In this document: positions 51,894 through 60,650 of the stretch, piece by piece
How positions within the stretch are numbered: the stretch's first letter is position 1
Layout of the letters: every line of letters begins with the position of its first letter
Source of the DNA: Deltaproteobacteria bacterium
GTDB taxonomy: Bacteria > Desulfobacterota > DSM-4660 > Desulfatiglandales > Desulfatiglandaceae
Length of the DNA stretch: 64,000 bases
Direction of reading: 5' to 3'
Assembly: GCA_019307815.1 (NCBI GenBank)
Contig: JAFDIV010000007.1
Span: 1-64,000 of the forward strand
Translations under genes and position numbers: made by a program
The notes under the pieces: model-generated
What the model saw: only the letters and a program-made list of their open reading frames with translations
Databases searched by the model: none
Told to the model about the DNA's origin: nothing

Positions 51894-52499
51894 TCAAGAG
51901 AGGGGAAAGCATTCCTTGATAAAATGCTGCCGCCGTTTAACCCTGCACCTTTCCGCACGGATGATCGCGATCACTTCCTGGACCGCTGCTTCCAATTCCT
52001 CATTGATTACAATATAGTCGTAGCCCAAGGCCTCCTGGACCTCTGATACAGCCTTTTCTAAGCGTTTCTTTATCGTGGCTTCACTGTCCGTTCCCCGGCC
52101 ATACAACCTCTGTTCCAAGACATCCAGGGAGGGGGGAATAATAAAAATCAAGGCGGCATCTGGAAATTGTTTTTTTATATTCCTGGCACCTACCGGATCC
52201 ACATCCAATATCACATCCATTCCCTTGTTGAGCTGGTCGTGTAAACTCACCACAGAGGTTCCATAATAGTCACCATACACCCTGGCCCATTCCACAAAGG
52301 CACCCTGTTTAATCATCTCCTCAAAGTCCTGTGGCCCCACAAAATAGTAGTCAACACCTTCTCGCTCCCCAGGCCTTGGTTTACGGCTGGTATGGGAAAT
52401 GCAATAGCCTAGCCCATCCATCTGAGCTCGCACCTTACGGATCACTGTGGTCTTACCAGTGCCCGAGGGAGCAGAGATAACAAAAAGTTGTCCTGGCAT
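51894..52499 (-). CDS. gmk: Guanylate kinase
   Basis: A 201-residue GMP kinase. Walker A SAPSGTGKTT is at residues 9-18, followed by the GMP-binding SHTSRKPRPGEREGVDYYF near 35-53 and VDPVGARNIK near 100. Length is normal. It lies 27 bp after remA. In many bacteria rpoZ follows gmk; here rlmB comes next instead. Confidence 0.97.
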   Translation of the reverse strand: MPGQLFVISAPSGTGKTTVIRKVRAQMDGLGYCISHTSRKPRPGEREGVDYYFVGPQDFEEMIKQGAFVEWARVYGDYYGTSVVSLHDQLNKGMDVILDVDPVGARNIKKQFPDAALIFIIPPSLDVLEQRLYGRGTDSEATIKKRLEKAVSEVQEALGYDYIVINEELEAAVQEVIAIIRAERCRVKRRQHFIKECFPLS

Positions 52500-52526
52500 A
52501 GTTCAATCCGTAATATTTAGGGATAG

Positions 52527-52796
52527 TTATTCAAGGTCCTCCTTTGAGACAGTGCAATTGGGGTTGAAACGCTGGGCAATGGTTTCAGATTGAATCGCAG
52601 AAAGTATCACGTGATTGCTGTCCGTGATGATTACAGAACGGGTTCGGCGGCCTTGGGTAGCATCTATCAGCCGCTTCTCCTTCCTGGCCTCATCACGCAA
52701 TCTCTTTATAGGCGCTGCATTTGGCGATATAATGGCAATAACCCGGTTGGAAACCACAGAATTTCCAAACCCTATATTCACTAACTTTGGGCTCAT
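52527..52796 (-). CDS. RemA-like regulatory protein (DUF370)
   Basis: An 89-residue DUF370 protein. The ATG at 52796 follows AAAGGAGA and opens [15 protein letters not shown]; the six upstream codons are probably untranslated. Motifs [19 protein letters not shown] and [23 protein letters not shown] are the RemA signature. RemA is a ring-forming DNA-binding activator of biofilm genes in Bacillus; in proteobacteria the role is not established to my knowledge. It sits between yicC and gmk, a gene order also seen in Firmicutes. Confidence 0.9.
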   Translation of the reverse strand: MSPKLVNIGFGNSVVSNRVIAIISPNAAPIKRLRDEARKEKRLIDATQGRRTRSVIITDSNHVILSAIQSETIAQRFNPNCTVSKEDLE

Positions 52797-52810
52797 GGCA
52801 CTGTCTCCTT

Positions 52811-53692
52811 TCACTCCACGTTCTGGGCCTGCTCTCTCAATCTCTCAAGCTCGCCTTTCACCTCTACTACCATCTTGGAAATGGTGGCATTGGCAGCCTT
52901 GGTGCTCAAGGTATTTACCTCTCGATTTATTTCCTGAAGCAAAAAATCCAACCTCCTGCCAATGGGCTCATTGGCAGAGAGGTATTCCCTAAACTGGGCC
53001 AAATGGCTTTTCGTTCTAACAATTTCTTCAGTAATATCAGAACGCTCGGCAAAATAGGCCACCTCCTGGGCCAATCTAGCCTCATCCAGTTCCACATCTT
53101 GAAGCAAACGGGTTATCTTTTCCCTTAGGTTTGCCCTGTACTCATCCACAAGCTGAGGCGCTAACCGCTCGATATCCTGTATGACATTTTCTATTTGATC
53201 CAGCCTTTCTCTAAAGTCGGCCTCTATATTTTCACCCTCCCTTGCTCTCATGCTATCAAGGGAATCCAGCGCCAGCTCCAGGGCCTTGTATAACGCTGGC
53301 CTCATATGGTCCAAATCAGGAGGATCGGGCTGATAAATAATAACATCTTTCATCTGGCACAGGGTGTTAAGGCTGACATCCTTTTTGACATCAAACTCCT
53401 GGGCCAAGGCCTCGAAAATATTCATATATGATTTCACCAGTGCCTCATTCAATTCCAGATGATAGGCCAATTGCTCGTCACCCGAGTCCACTTGCAAAGA
53501 GGCCTCCACCCTTCCCCTTCCTATCCTGGCTGCAATCAATGCCTTTAGTTCCTCTTCCAGCGGCTGAAAATTCTTTGGCAGGCGCAGGTGAATATCCCTA
53601 TACCTGTGGTTCACTGTGCGTATCTCGCATGTGAACACCTTCCCATCCAGCTCCCACTCACCTCTGCCATATGCGGTCATACTTTTGATCAC
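52811..53692 (-). CDS. yicC: YicC-family endoribonuclease-like protein
   Basis: A 293-residue YicC protein. [12 protein letters not shown] at the start and [18 protein letters not shown] near residue 26 are the family signature; the C-terminus [22 protein letters not shown] is DUF1732. YicC of E. coli is reported to act on RNA as an endoribonuclease affecting small-RNA stability. The middle is long, charged and helical (about 110-230). It ends 14 bp before remA. Confidence 0.92.
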   Translation of the reverse strand: MIKSMTAYGRGEWELDGKVFTCEIRTVNHRYRDIHLRLPKNFQPLEEELKALIAARIGRGRVEASLQVDSGDEQLAYHLELNEALVKSYMNIFEALAQEFDVKKDVSLNTLCQMKDVIIYQPDPPDLDHMRPALYKALELALDSLDSMRAREGENIEADFRERLDQIENVIQDIERLAPQLVDEYRANLREKITRLLQDVELDEARLAQEVAYFAERSDITEEIVRTKSHLAQFREYLSANEPIGRRLDFLLQEINREVNTLSTKAANATISKMVVEVKGELERLREQAQNVE

Positions 53693-53696
53693 GGGC

Positions 53697-54245
53697 TTAT
53701 TGCTCCTGTTCCACCTTTCTTCGTTGCCTTAACTGATCCATATAACGCTTCCGAAGGTTATTGAACATACTGATCATCTCTGGATTTGCATAATCTTTAT
53801 AGGTCCATTCCAAGGGCCTGAAACTCCCTTTTTTGAAAATGAGTGTAAGATCAGCATAGATACCATGTGATAAATAGACCCGATGCACATAATTCTTGCC
53901 CGTGGCCAGGATAAGCCTTTCAAGACCTATGTAGCCGGGATCTATATTCACCTGCCTGTTTTCACCTTCAAGGTACTGGCGCTCAATCTCATTGGTATTC
54001 AATTTTATCTGCACCAGGTCCTCAGGTCGAATCAACTGTTCAAATGAAACAAACCGTCTATGCAGAGGCCAGCCCATCTCCCGTTCATAATACCTGGTCC
54101 TATCAAAAAACATGGGTGGGCTAACCCAGTCAACAGGTCCATACTGAAGGCATAACTTACTGATCACTTCCTGGATCAATGGCTCTTGGGGAGAAAAAAT
54201 ACTTGCGATCAGCTTCACAGGATCTGGATCACGAGGTTGGCTCAT
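53697..54245 (-). CDS. DUF4416 protein
   Basis: A 182-residue protein. The ATG at 54245 starts MSQPRDPDPVKLIASIFS, the DUF4416 N-terminus; the longer frame is the end of ugd read in another phase. Later blocks: YGPVDWVSPPMFFDRTRYYEREMG (excerpt) near residue 38, VNIDPGYIGLERLILATGKNYVHRVYL (excerpt), and GSFRPLEWTYKDYANPE. The family is mainly deltaproteobacterial and related anaerobes, with unknown function. It overlaps ugd by 17 bp and ends 4 bp before yicC, so it is firmly embedded in the run. Confidence 0.87.
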   Translation of the reverse strand: MSQPRDPDPVKLIASIFSPQEPLIQEVISKLCLQYGPVDWVSPPMFFDRTRYYEREMGWPLHRRFVSFEQLIRPEDLVQIKLNTNEIERQYLEGENRQVNIDPGYIGLERLILATGKNYVHRVYLSHGIYADLTLIFKKGSFRPLEWTYKDYANPEMISMFNNLRKRYMDQLRQRRKVEQEQ

Positions 54246-55545
54246 ACCCTCTTCCCACGCAATAGTATGCAAAGCCCTTGGCGCGCATCCTATCGGGCTC
54301 ATAGATATTTCGCAAATCAAATACCACGGGCCTGTTAAGCCTTTTCCTTATCGTATCCCAATCCAGGTGTCTGAACTCATTCCATTCCGTGATAATGGCC
54401 AGAGCATCGGCCCCTTCAGCTACTTCGAGGCTGCTTTGAACGTAAGTGACGTCTTTGAGGACTCTCTTGGAGGCCTCCATTCCGGCAGGATCATAGGCCG
54501 TAACCCTAGCGCCCCTTTGGAGCAATGAACTCACAATCTTTATGGCTGGCGACTCTCGTATGTCATCTGTATTGGGCTTGAACGTGAGCCCCAATATGCC
54601 GATGTGTTTTCCCTCCAGACCCTCAAGGGCCCTTTCCATTTTCTCAACTATCCGTTCCACCTGACGCTCGTTCACCTCAATTACCGACTCTACAATCCTA
54701 AGGCGATAACCAAGGGAGGAAGCAAAATGGGCGATGGCCTTCGTGTCCTTTGGAAAACAGGAGCCCCCAAAGCCGGGCCCCGGATGCAGGAACTTGGGCC
54801 CTATCCTTCTGTCCAGGCCCATTGCCTTGGCAACGTGATGCACATCAGCCCCGACCAATTCGCAAATATTGGCCATTTCATTGATAAACGAAATTTTTGT
54901 GGCCAAAAACGCATTAGATGCATACTTGATCATTTCCGCTGTCTCTAAGTTGGTAAGCACAAAGGGTGTCTCAATCAAGTAGAGTGGCGAGTAGAGGTCC
55001 TTCATGATAGCAGCGGCCTGTTCGCTATCTGAGCCAATCACCACCCGGTTGGGTCGCATGAAGTCCTCAATGGCCGAGCCCTCCCTCAGGAATTCGGGAT
55101 TCGAGACCACATCGAACGGTATTTCCCGCTCCTGATTGGTCTTGATGACCTCTCTTATCTTCTTTGCCGTCCCCACCGGCACAGTACTCTTGGTCACCAC
55201 AACCTTGTAACCCTTCATGAATTTGCCAATCTCGGCGGCAACATCAAAAACGTAAGAGAGGTCAGCCCCTCCATCATCCCGTGAAGGGGTGCCAACTGCG
55301 ATGAAAACCACAAGGCTTTCATTCAGGGCCTCTTCCAGACTTGTGGTAAAGGATACCCTTCCCGCTGTCCTATTTCTCTTCAGAAGTTCCTCCAGACCAG
55401 GCTCAAAGAAGGGGATGGTACCTGCCTGTAATGCCTTGATTTTCTCCTCATCCTTATCTACGCAAATTACGCGGTTTCCAAACTCTGCAAAACATGTCCC
55501 TGAGACGAGACCCACATATCCAACACCCACCATACATATATTCAT
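54229..55545 (-). CDS. ugd: UDP-glucose 6-dehydrogenase
   Basis: A 438-residue enzyme that oxidises UDP-glucose to UDP-glucuronate for surface polysaccharides. NAD site MNICMVGVGYVGLVSGTCFAEFG (excerpt) at the start, TKSTVPVGT near residue 120, and the catalytic cysteine in GFGGSCFPKDTKA near 259. The C-terminal LGLTFKPNTDDIRESPA is also typical. GGAGGGG precedes the ATG. It lies between rfaE1 and DUF4416, suggesting LPS or exopolysaccharide precursor supply. Confidence 0.96.
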   Translation of the reverse strand: MNICMVGVGYVGLVSGTCFAEFGNRVICVDKDEEKIKALQAGTIPFFEPGLEELLKRNRTAGRVSFTTSLEEALNESLVVFIAVGTPSRDDGGADLSYVFDVAAEIGKFMKGYKVVVTKSTVPVGTAKKIREVIKTNQEREIPFDVVSNPEFLREGSAIEDFMRPNRVVIGSDSEQAAAIMKDLYSPLYLIETPFVLTNLETAEMIKYASNAFLATKISFINEMANICELVGADVHHVAKAMGLDRRIGPKFLHPGPGFGGSCFPKDTKAIAHFASSLGYRLRIVESVIEVNERQVERIVEKMERALEGLEGKHIGILGLTFKPNTDDIRESPAIKIVSSLLQRGARVTAYDPAGMEASKRVLKDVTYVQSSLEVAEGADALAIITEWNEFRHLDWDTIRKRLNRPVVFDLRNIYEPDRMRAKGFAYYCVGRGYEPTS

Positions 55546-55566
55546 AAACCATCCCCTCCTAGCTAC

Positions 55567-56574
55567 CTACCTTCTGTGATTCTGTATGGCCATTTGTAGC
55601 TGGTCTGCGCGCACTGCCGATGTACCCACCTGGCCAACCACGATCCCAGCAGCAAAATTGGCAATAACGGCCGAGGAGACCAGATCCAAACCCGCTGCCA
55701 TCCCAAGACATAGGGTTGCTATGACCGTATCCCCTGCTCCTGTTACGTCATAAACCTCTTTAGCCACAGCGGGAATATGAGTGATGAGACCTTCTCTTTC
55801 AAACAAGGTCATCCCCTTTTTGCCTTGAGTAATCAAAACTGCCTCGCACTTAAGCTCTTCTAAAAGCATATGACCGGCCTTTACCAATCCCTCCTGATCC
55901 TCAATGGAAAATCGACAATAAGCGCCTGCCTCATGATGATTGGGAGTAATCACATGGACTCCCTTATAACACGCAAAATTTCCTATTTTGGGATCAACAG
56001 CTATGGGCACTTCTTTCGCTCCCAACAAAACCTTCAGACCCTCCATTAAACGAGAGGAGACAACGCCCTTGCCATAGTCCGATACTAACACCACATCAAG
56101 CTTCCCTGCTACATGTTCCACGTACTCTAGGATGGTGGCCAGGCTTCCCTCATTTATGGGCGCTTTGCTTTCCCTGTCGAATCGTACTACCTGCTGGCTG
56201 TGGGCAATGACCCGCGACTTAATACTTGTGGGTCGCCCCCGCTCCATTACGATTCCATCAGTCCTCAATCCCAGATCCTCTATCATAGATAGTAACTCAT
56301 GCCCATTTCCGTCGTTGCCAAGCACACCGCATAGGATGGGACTTGCCCCCAGTGAAGCAAGGTTATGCGCAACATTAGCGGCTCCCCCCAGCATCTGTGT
56401 CTCCTCCTTCACCTCTACTACGGGCACAGGAGCCTCCGGCGAAATCCTGGAAACCTTTCCCCATATGTATTTGTCCAAAATGATGTCACCTATCACTAGG
56501 ATGCGTGCATTGGAAAACTTGCTGATCTCATTTGCAAGATATTCTGCATCAAATTCTGGATTAGAGATATTCAT
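55567..56574 (-). CDS. rfaE1: D-glycero-D-manno-heptose-7-phosphate kinase (RfaE1 / HldE kinase domain)
   Basis: A PfkB-family sugar kinase of about 335 residues, making heptose 1,7-bisphosphate for the LPS inner core. RILVIGDIILDKYIWGKVSRISPEAPVPV (excerpt) near residue 22 and LGGAANVAHNLASLGA near 62 match the heptose kinases specifically, and VTGAGDTVIATL near 275 is the catalytic PfkB signature. The nucleotidyltransferase half of HldE is absent. The ATG at 56574 is favoured over 56610 because G-rich bases precede it. First gene of the minus-strand run ending in rlmB. Confidence 0.9.
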   Translation of the reverse strand: MNISNPEFDAEYLANEISKFSNARILVIGDIILDKYIWGKVSRISPEAPVPVVEVKEETQMLGGAANVAHNLASLGASPILCGVLGNDGNGHELLSMIEDLGLRTDGIVMERGRPTSIKSRVIAHSQQVVRFDRESKAPINEGSLATILEYVEHVAGKLDVVLVSDYGKGVVSSRLMEGLKVLLGAKEVPIAVDPKIGNFACYKGVHVITPNHHEAGAYCRFSIEDQEGLVKAGHMLLEELKCEAVLITQGKKGMTLFEREGLITHIPAVAKEVYDVTGAGDTVIATLCLGMAAGLDLVSSAVIANFAAGIVVGQVGTSAVRADQLQMAIQNHRR

Positions 56575-56610
56575 GCCCTCGCAACACCCTTTCCTCGTTA
56601 TGATATTCAT

Positions 56611-57074
56611 TCAATTTAAAAAAATTTTTATAGCACCAAGGTACAGGCTTGTCCAGAACTTCCCCACTCACAGATACGATCCCATAGCTCCAAGCCTGTT
56701 AAATAGCCCAATTCATAAAGATGATCCCATGTCTTTTATATTTCTTCTTGTAGGATGGGCTGGCTTGTAGCACCATTGGGCATGTGCCTTGCTATAGGTA
56801 GTGTGCACGGCTCGTGGCTTATTCCTGATCTTACCGTTGGAAAAAATCAACCTGAGGGCCTATATCGGGTACTTTGGGTTGGCAGTGCTCCTCCTAGGTA
56901 TAATGCTTTTGCGCCAAACCACTGCAGCTGGCCAGGCGAAAAAGAAAAAGAGAAAAGAGGTAGCAGCAGCCTTTGAAAAGCAACAGAGAAAAGACCATGC
57001 CATACCTTCTCTCTCAATAGTCTACGACACTACCTCTGTAACCACTTACCATAAGCAAGCCTTTCTTCTCGTGA
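56611..57074. other. Spacer with a possible small membrane-protein ORF
   Basis: Between rfaE1 and the M48 gene (both minus). The only coding hint is a plus-strand frame (56801-57148) with one hydrophobic helix (YFGLAVLLLGIMLL) followed by KKKKRK; its start has no ribosome site and its end runs into the protease gene. No strong promoter or hairpin was recognised. Confidence 0.4.
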
Positions 57075-58895
57075 TCAGGGTGTGGAAGACTGAAATTTTT
57101 TCAATTGGCCTAGGTAATAGTCTCGATTCTTCTTGGTCAGACGGATAGCATTCTTGATGACTTCTATGGCCTTATTCCGGTTTCCATTGACGAAATAGGC
57201 CTCGGCCAGTGTATCCAAATAGATAGGGTTTTTCTCCAAGGCAACGGCCCGTTTGGCCAACTCTAAGGCCTGTTGTCTGTCTTGATGGGAGGCATGGACA
57301 TTGGTCGCCAATATCCATGCCAAATTATTCAATGCCACGGTATTCTTGGGATCAATTGTGATGATTTTCCTATAGGTCTGTGCAGCCTCCTCAATCCTGC
57401 CCATGGTATGGTACAACATGGCAAGGGCTTCGCGAACAGCGAGGTTTCCGGGTTCGGTTGATGCCCTTTGTTCAAGGATTTTGGTCAAAAAGCCATAGGA
57501 AAACCTGTCAGTGGCCCCCGTAAAATTGAGCTCGTAGCTCAAGGCGCCAATGCATAAGATATAGATTAGAAAGGCCCTTAACACAAATCGGTTATGTCGC
57601 TTGAAAACACAAGGGTCCCCAAACATCTTCTTGAGACAGTCCACCCTTTCCCGGATGCTAAAGTGGTGCCAGCTCGGAACATCGCGGCTTTTGCCGCTCC
57701 ATAGGGCGATTTTTTCCAAGGAGTCAATGGTATAACGCGGCGTGCCCATGACTTTAGCAGAGTACAAATCGGCCTGTCGTTCGAAGTTTCGCATAAAAAA
57801 GCCCATTATATACCTGAAATAAACCACCAAACTGATAAGCATGGGAATACTCAAAGCCAGATAAAAAAGATTCATCTGGGGCCCGCCTTGGCCGCTAAGA
57901 ACCTTCAAAAAATAGGACTGGGAGGCCACCAGATAAAAAAAGATGTCAAACAGGCCAAAAGACAACGCAACAAAGCCTGCGAAAAATATAATATAGAAGA
58001 GAAGATGGCGATATCTTGCATGCCCCATCTCGTGGGCCAGCACGGCCTTGAGCTCCTCCACGGTCAAGATCTCTAGCAGGGCGTCGGTAAGAAGGATGTA
58101 TCTATACCTACCTATAATCCCCATGATACCTGCGGTCAGCATCCGGCCTTCAAACACAGGCCAGCGGAGCATCTGCCGATACCTGAATTTCTGTTCTGCC
58201 AAAAATCGCCGCAAGGCCCTTGTCTTCTCATTGTCTTCCAAGGGGCTGCACCCCCACCAGTATTGCACCCATCGAGGCATGAAGGTCATCAAGATCCCCA
58301 GAAAAAGGCCAAAAAACAGTAACTGGCCCCCCGGACTGTCAAAGGCTTGATTAAGCTGGGGCCACTTTGACAACCCCATGAGATCATAGATCAGGGACAG
58401 CCCAATCCATGGAAAAAGGATAGGAAAGTTGAACCGAAATTGACCAATTACGTATCCCCGCCTCGTGATCTGGGCGCCAAATAGGAGCCGGTAACAACCG
58501 TGGGAAAAGAACCATATTGTGCAAAGATAAAAAAAGAAAATGGCAAGGGCCGATAGCCCCTGTAAAAGGGCCGATTGCCTAAATAGAGGAATTTGGTTGA
58601 GCCAATACTTGATATTTAGGAGATAAACATTTACTGCAAACAGTACGATTGCGAAGATGGACAGCCTTGTGATGGTACTATAGTAAGATTGGGTAAGATT
58701 GCCTTCTACGCTTCTGGTTGCCTTAATAATGCGAAACAGCTTCCCAAACTGGAGGCGACATATAGCGGCAAAGCCTGACCAGCAAAGGACGATGACCACC
58801 CCACAGGTGAGAGGGGAAAACGGAGGTGCCAACTCGGCATAGTTGACACTGAAGATAAGCAAAACAATGATAAAATAGATGATGTTATTGAACAT
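57075..58895 (-). CDS. Membrane M48 metalloprotease with C-terminal TPR repeats
   Basis: A 606-residue protein. Several membrane helices fill the first half, the zinc motif is HEMGH in VLAHEMGHARYRH near residue 289, and two further membrane helices follow before FMRNFERQADLYSAKVMG near 385, holding the third zinc ligand. The C-terminal part (about 480-600) has two to three TPR units (AMLYHTMGRIEEAAQTYRK, NNLAWILATN, LAEAYFVNGNRNKAIEV). HtpX-like proteases survey membrane proteins; the TPR tail suggests recruitment of partners. It stands between the rng copy 2 gene and a sparse spacer. Confidence 0.88.
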   Translation of the reverse strand: MFNNIIYFIIVLLIFSVNYAELAPPFSPLTCGVVIVLCWSGFAAICRLQFGKLFRIIKATRSVEGNLTQSYYSTITRLSIFAIVLFAVNVYLLNIKYWLNQIPLFRQSALLQGLSALAIFFFYLCTIWFFSHGCYRLLFGAQITRRGYVIGQFRFNFPILFPWIGLSLIYDLMGLSKWPQLNQAFDSPGGQLLFFGLFLGILMTFMPRWVQYWWGCSPLEDNEKTRALRRFLAEQKFRYRQMLRWPVFEGRMLTAGIMGIIGRYRYILLTDALLEILTVEELKAVLAHEMGHARYRHLLFYIIFFAGFVALSFGLFDIFFYLVASQSYFLKVLSGQGGPQMNLFYLALSIPMLISLVVYFRYIMGFFMRNFERQADLYSAKVMGTPRYTIDSLEKIALWSGKSRDVPSWHHFSIRERVDCLKKMFGDPCVFKRHNRFVLRAFLIYILCIGALSYELNFTGATDRFSYGFLTKILEQRASTEPGNLAVREALAMLYHTMGRIEEAAQTYRKIITIDPKNTVALNNLAWILATNVHASHQDRQQALELAKRAVALEKNPIYLDTLAEAYFVNGNRNKAIEVIKNAIRLTKKNRDYYLGQLKKFQSSTP

Positions 58896-58954
58896 GGCCT
58901 CACATGGTCACCCTTGTCTTCCACAGGCTATTCCATCTCCTTGGATCGGGCATA

Positions 58955-60433
58955 TTATGCTGCTTCCTGAATAAACTGTAGGTTGGCTTCCCCAGGGGCA
59001 AGGGAGGAATCGGCCTCCAGGGTAATCTCTACCCCATAGCGTCTTTCCAGTTCTGAAAGCTCCTTCCTTTTCTTGTTCTGTAGGTAACTTGTGACCTCTG
59101 GTGGTAAGGTGCCTGTAACCATTCGAATGCCTTCACCCGAAACTCCCATGGAAATCCTCCGCAACACAGACACGGCCGCAGATTCAACGGATTGGACTAA
59201 TCCGCGGCCATGACAATATTGACACACATGGTATCGTCTCGACTCAATCGGGGGACGCAGTCGCTGCCTGGATATCTCCACGAGTCCGAATTTTGAAATA
59301 TGGGACATATCGATCTTGGCCTTATCCTTTCGAAATTCTTCCCGGAGCGCCTTCTCCACTTCGCGGATATGCTTTCGATCTTTCATATCAATAAAATCAA
59401 TTACAATAAGACCACCCAAATCCCTCATGCGTAGTTGACGGGCTATCTCCCTTGCTGCTTCCATGTTAGTACGAAAGGCAGTGGTCTCCAAATCCTTACC
59501 AGCCAGTGCCTTACCTGAATTCACATCAATTGAAATCAGCGCCTCCGTAGGATCAATGGTAATATATCCTCCTGACCTAAGATCCACGCGATTGCTGAAA
59601 ATGGACTCAATCTGCTTTTCCACCTCATATCGATCAAATATGGGTATCTTTTCCTTATACAGCTTTACCCTCCTTTGATACCTGGGAGAGATAATTTTCA
59701 TATAGTTCTTGACCTTTGCATAGGTCTCTTTATCGTCCACCAGTACTTCGCTCACCTCAGCGGAAAAATGATCCCTCAGGGCCCGCAAGCACACGTCCTG
59801 CTCTTCGTGGATAAGCGACAAAGGCGGTGCCTTCTTTACCCTTTTCTTGATGTCCATCCACACCCTGAGAAGCCTGTTCAAATCCTTTGATAGGTCTCGT
59901 TTCCTTTGTCCCTGAGCTGCCGTTCTTACGATATAACCCACACCTTCTGGAAATTTGAATTGGTCCATGATCTTCTTGATACGGGCCCTTTCTGCTTCAT
60001 CCGTAATCTTTTTGGATATGCCACCCCCTTCGCGGCCCGGTGTTAGCACCAAAAAGCGGCTTGCCAGTGATAAATAGGTGGTTAGATGATGACCTTTGCG
60101 GCCCGGCATCTCCTTGGTCACTTGCACAAGGACCTCTTGACCTTCCTTTATCAAAGACTGAATAGGTGCAGGTCTGTCTGGATGAACAGGCCTTACATAA
60201 TATTCGGGATGTATCTCATTGAAAGGGAGAAAACCGTTCTTCTCAAGGCCAATATTAACAAAGCAGGCTTGCAGACTGGGCTCTATCTTCTCGATAATAC
60301 CCTTATAGATATTGCCCACCTTTTCCTCTTCACCAACGGTTTCAATGTAAAAATCCTCCAAAAGACCATCCTTGACAAGCGCTACCCTGTATTCCTCAGC
60401 TTCTCCAGCGTTTATTAGCATTTTGGTACTCAT
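58955..60433 (-). CDS. rng: Ribonuclease G/E family endoribonuclease (copy 2)
   Basis: A 492-residue Rne/Rng protein paralogous to the one at 12.9-14.5 kb. Motifs: S1-like region starting KVGNIYKGIIEKIEPSLQACFV (excerpt) near residue 37, SIDVNSGKALAGKD near 308, GLIVIDFIDMKDRKH near 350, and the zinc link CQYCHGRG near 405. It lacks the acidic insertion of copy 1. The C-terminus extends about 80 residues after the zinc link. The start MSTKMLINAGEAEEYRVALV and a GAGGTAG site fit the family. Two full-length copies in 50 kb is noteworthy. Confidence 0.93.
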   Translation of the reverse strand: MSTKMLINAGEAEEYRVALVKDGLLEDFYIETVGEEEKVGNIYKGIIEKIEPSLQACFVNIGLEKNGFLPFNEIHPEYYVRPVHPDRPAPIQSLIKEGQEVLVQVTKEMPGRKGHHLTTYLSLASRFLVLTPGREGGGISKKITDEAERARIKKIMDQFKFPEGVGYIVRTAAQGQRKRDLSKDLNRLLRVWMDIKKRVKKAPPLSLIHEEQDVCLRALRDHFSAEVSEVLVDDKETYAKVKNYMKIISPRYQRRVKLYKEKIPIFDRYEVEKQIESIFSNRVDLRSGGYITIDPTEALISIDVNSGKALAGKDLETTAFRTNMEAAREIARQLRMRDLGGLIVIDFIDMKDRKHIREVEKALREEFRKDKAKIDMSHISKFGLVEISRQRLRPPIESRRYHVCQYCHGRGLVQSVESAAVSVLRRISMGVSGEGIRMVTGTLPPEVTSYLQNKKRKELSELERRYGVEITLEADSSLAPGEANLQFIQEAA

Positions 60434-60650
60434 ATACTACCTCTAATTTATGTCCTATCCAGGATGATACATTTTATTGTATCACCAAACATTGCAAATT
60501 ATCTCTCCTTTGGGTCTCTTCAGGTAATCAGAATAGAGTTCGTTTGTTGCCCCTCTGTGTGATGAAGGCCAGACACCTTGGCTTTGATCAGCATACCCGT
60601 AAACCCATGCAGTGGTTGGGAAAATCCCTGTGATATTCGCAGCAGCCCTA

